The translations under genes and the position numbers were made by a program. 64,000 bases of DNA from Erythrophleum ivorense. Taxonomy: Eukaryota > Streptophyta > Magnoliopsida > Fabales > Fabaceae. The first letter of the stretch is position 1, and each line of letters starts with the position of its first letter. The DNA lies in NCBI GenBank assembly GCA_026724425.1, contig JAIUCV010000005.1, forward strand, positions 38,971,784 to 39,035,783, read 5' to 3'. Positions 63,440-64,000 of the stretch are shown one piece after another. The notes below the pieces were generated by a model, which worked only from the letters and a program-made list of their open reading frames with translations, was not told the DNA's origin and ran no database searches.

Positions 63440-64000
63440 AATGAGGCTAACATAGCCTAAATATTGACCACATAAGAGAAGGAGTCTCCAAAAGCATCAT
63501 GAACAAGGATGTAATAACATCCCATAGGAGAGTTTCTCAAAAAGCTAATTCTAATAGCCATAACATGAGATTGATTGGTTAGCCAATTAGCCAATCTATT
63601 GCCTTCACAATGCGTATGACTAATTCTAACAATTCAATCCCTTTGTATGATAACTCTAATTTGATTCACCAATTGACTCATCAAGTGTGAAGGAGTATAG
63701 CCTCCAACAACAAGTTTCATGGCCATTAAAAGGTCAACCTCTAGCTAACATTTCTTTATCTTGAGCTGCCAAGCTAATTCTACTCCTAAAAGAGTACCCC
63801 AAAACTCTAAGCAAAGGACACCACCATCTCTTATATTATGAAGAAAACCATGGATCTAGCTCCCCAAGGAGTCTCATAGCACACCTCCACATCCAAAAGA
63901 GTGCCATCACTTTTAATTAAAACATCAGTGTTGCACTTTACCTAATCACCAACAAGACAACTCTAACCCACTGTGATCTCTCTTCTTTTGGTACCTAAAG
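63440..64000 (-). pseudogene. RNase H end of an L1-type LINE (decayed, partial)
   Basis: The minus strand reads as one nearly continuous frame from about 63888 to 63445, interrupted by a few stops. In order: 'GGVL' (63877-63888), 'IHGFLHNIRDGG', 'LEFWGTLLGVELAWQL', 'LEVDLL', 'ISHTHCEGNRLANWL' and 'MGCYYILVHDAFG'. This is the RNase H domain found at the C-terminus of plant L1-type LINEs (RVT_3 family) and related dispersed copies. An 'NTD'-like first catalytic segment near 63925-63940 is in another frame, so there is at least one frameshift. The last catalytic Asp (usual GNxxAD) is Asn. The reverse transcriptase part would lie to the right, beyond the window. Confidence 0.8.

Overview
The window is nuclear DNA from a flowering plant, most likely a eudicot. 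It is AT-rich and contains no intact protein-coding host gene, rRNA or tRNA. The longest open frames are about 125 codons and belong to repeats. The species cannot be named from the sequence.

Nearly everything from about 4,490 to 63,060 is one family of long-LTR Ty3/Gypsy-type retrotransposons inserted into one another. The LTRs are about 2.8-3.7 kb and run from TGTAACA to TGTTACA (or close variants). They have 5-bp target duplications, an initiator-Met-tRNA-like primer site, and a purine tract next to a remnant of the usual chromovirus pol end. I separate subfamilies A, B, C, D and E by sequence; these are working labels.

Layout. 1-4,486: AT-rich intergenic DNA with a diverged local duplication. 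4,490-13,586: a non-autonomous CACTA (En/Spm) element of about 2 kb, whose left terminal repeat is split by a solo LTR (A1). A1 carries two further nested LTR insertions. 13,590-15,894: intergenic DNA and a possible partial LTR of another family. 15,895-27,861: a complete reverse-strand element (D) with two 3.7-kb LTRs and a 4.6-kb interior without pol. 28,692-32,243: a reverse solo LTR (C1). About 32,800-63,060: a reverse element (C) with a decayed reverse transcriptase-RNase H gene. Its 5' LTR is split by element A (34,571-60,173), which holds three more solo LTRs, one of them with a fourth inside it. 63,440-64,000: the decayed RNase H end of a LINE, running off the right edge.

The elements form an age-ordered stack: C contains A, A contains a B copy, and that B copy contains another. 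Elements A and D share a 4.6-kb interior of almost the same length, with no recognisable gag or pol but with ends fit for replication. This is the architecture of a LARD (large retrotransposon derivative) that depends on an autonomous relative; element C shows that coding relatives existed. Mismatches between paired target duplications, and the inferred stop-codon and active-site changes, are mostly C-to-T or G-to-A transitions, as expected of methylated silent DNA. The most interesting structures are inside the LTRs: a 30-31-bp minisatellite and an adjacent hairpin kept in all twelve long copies, and a short reading frame kept open in several.
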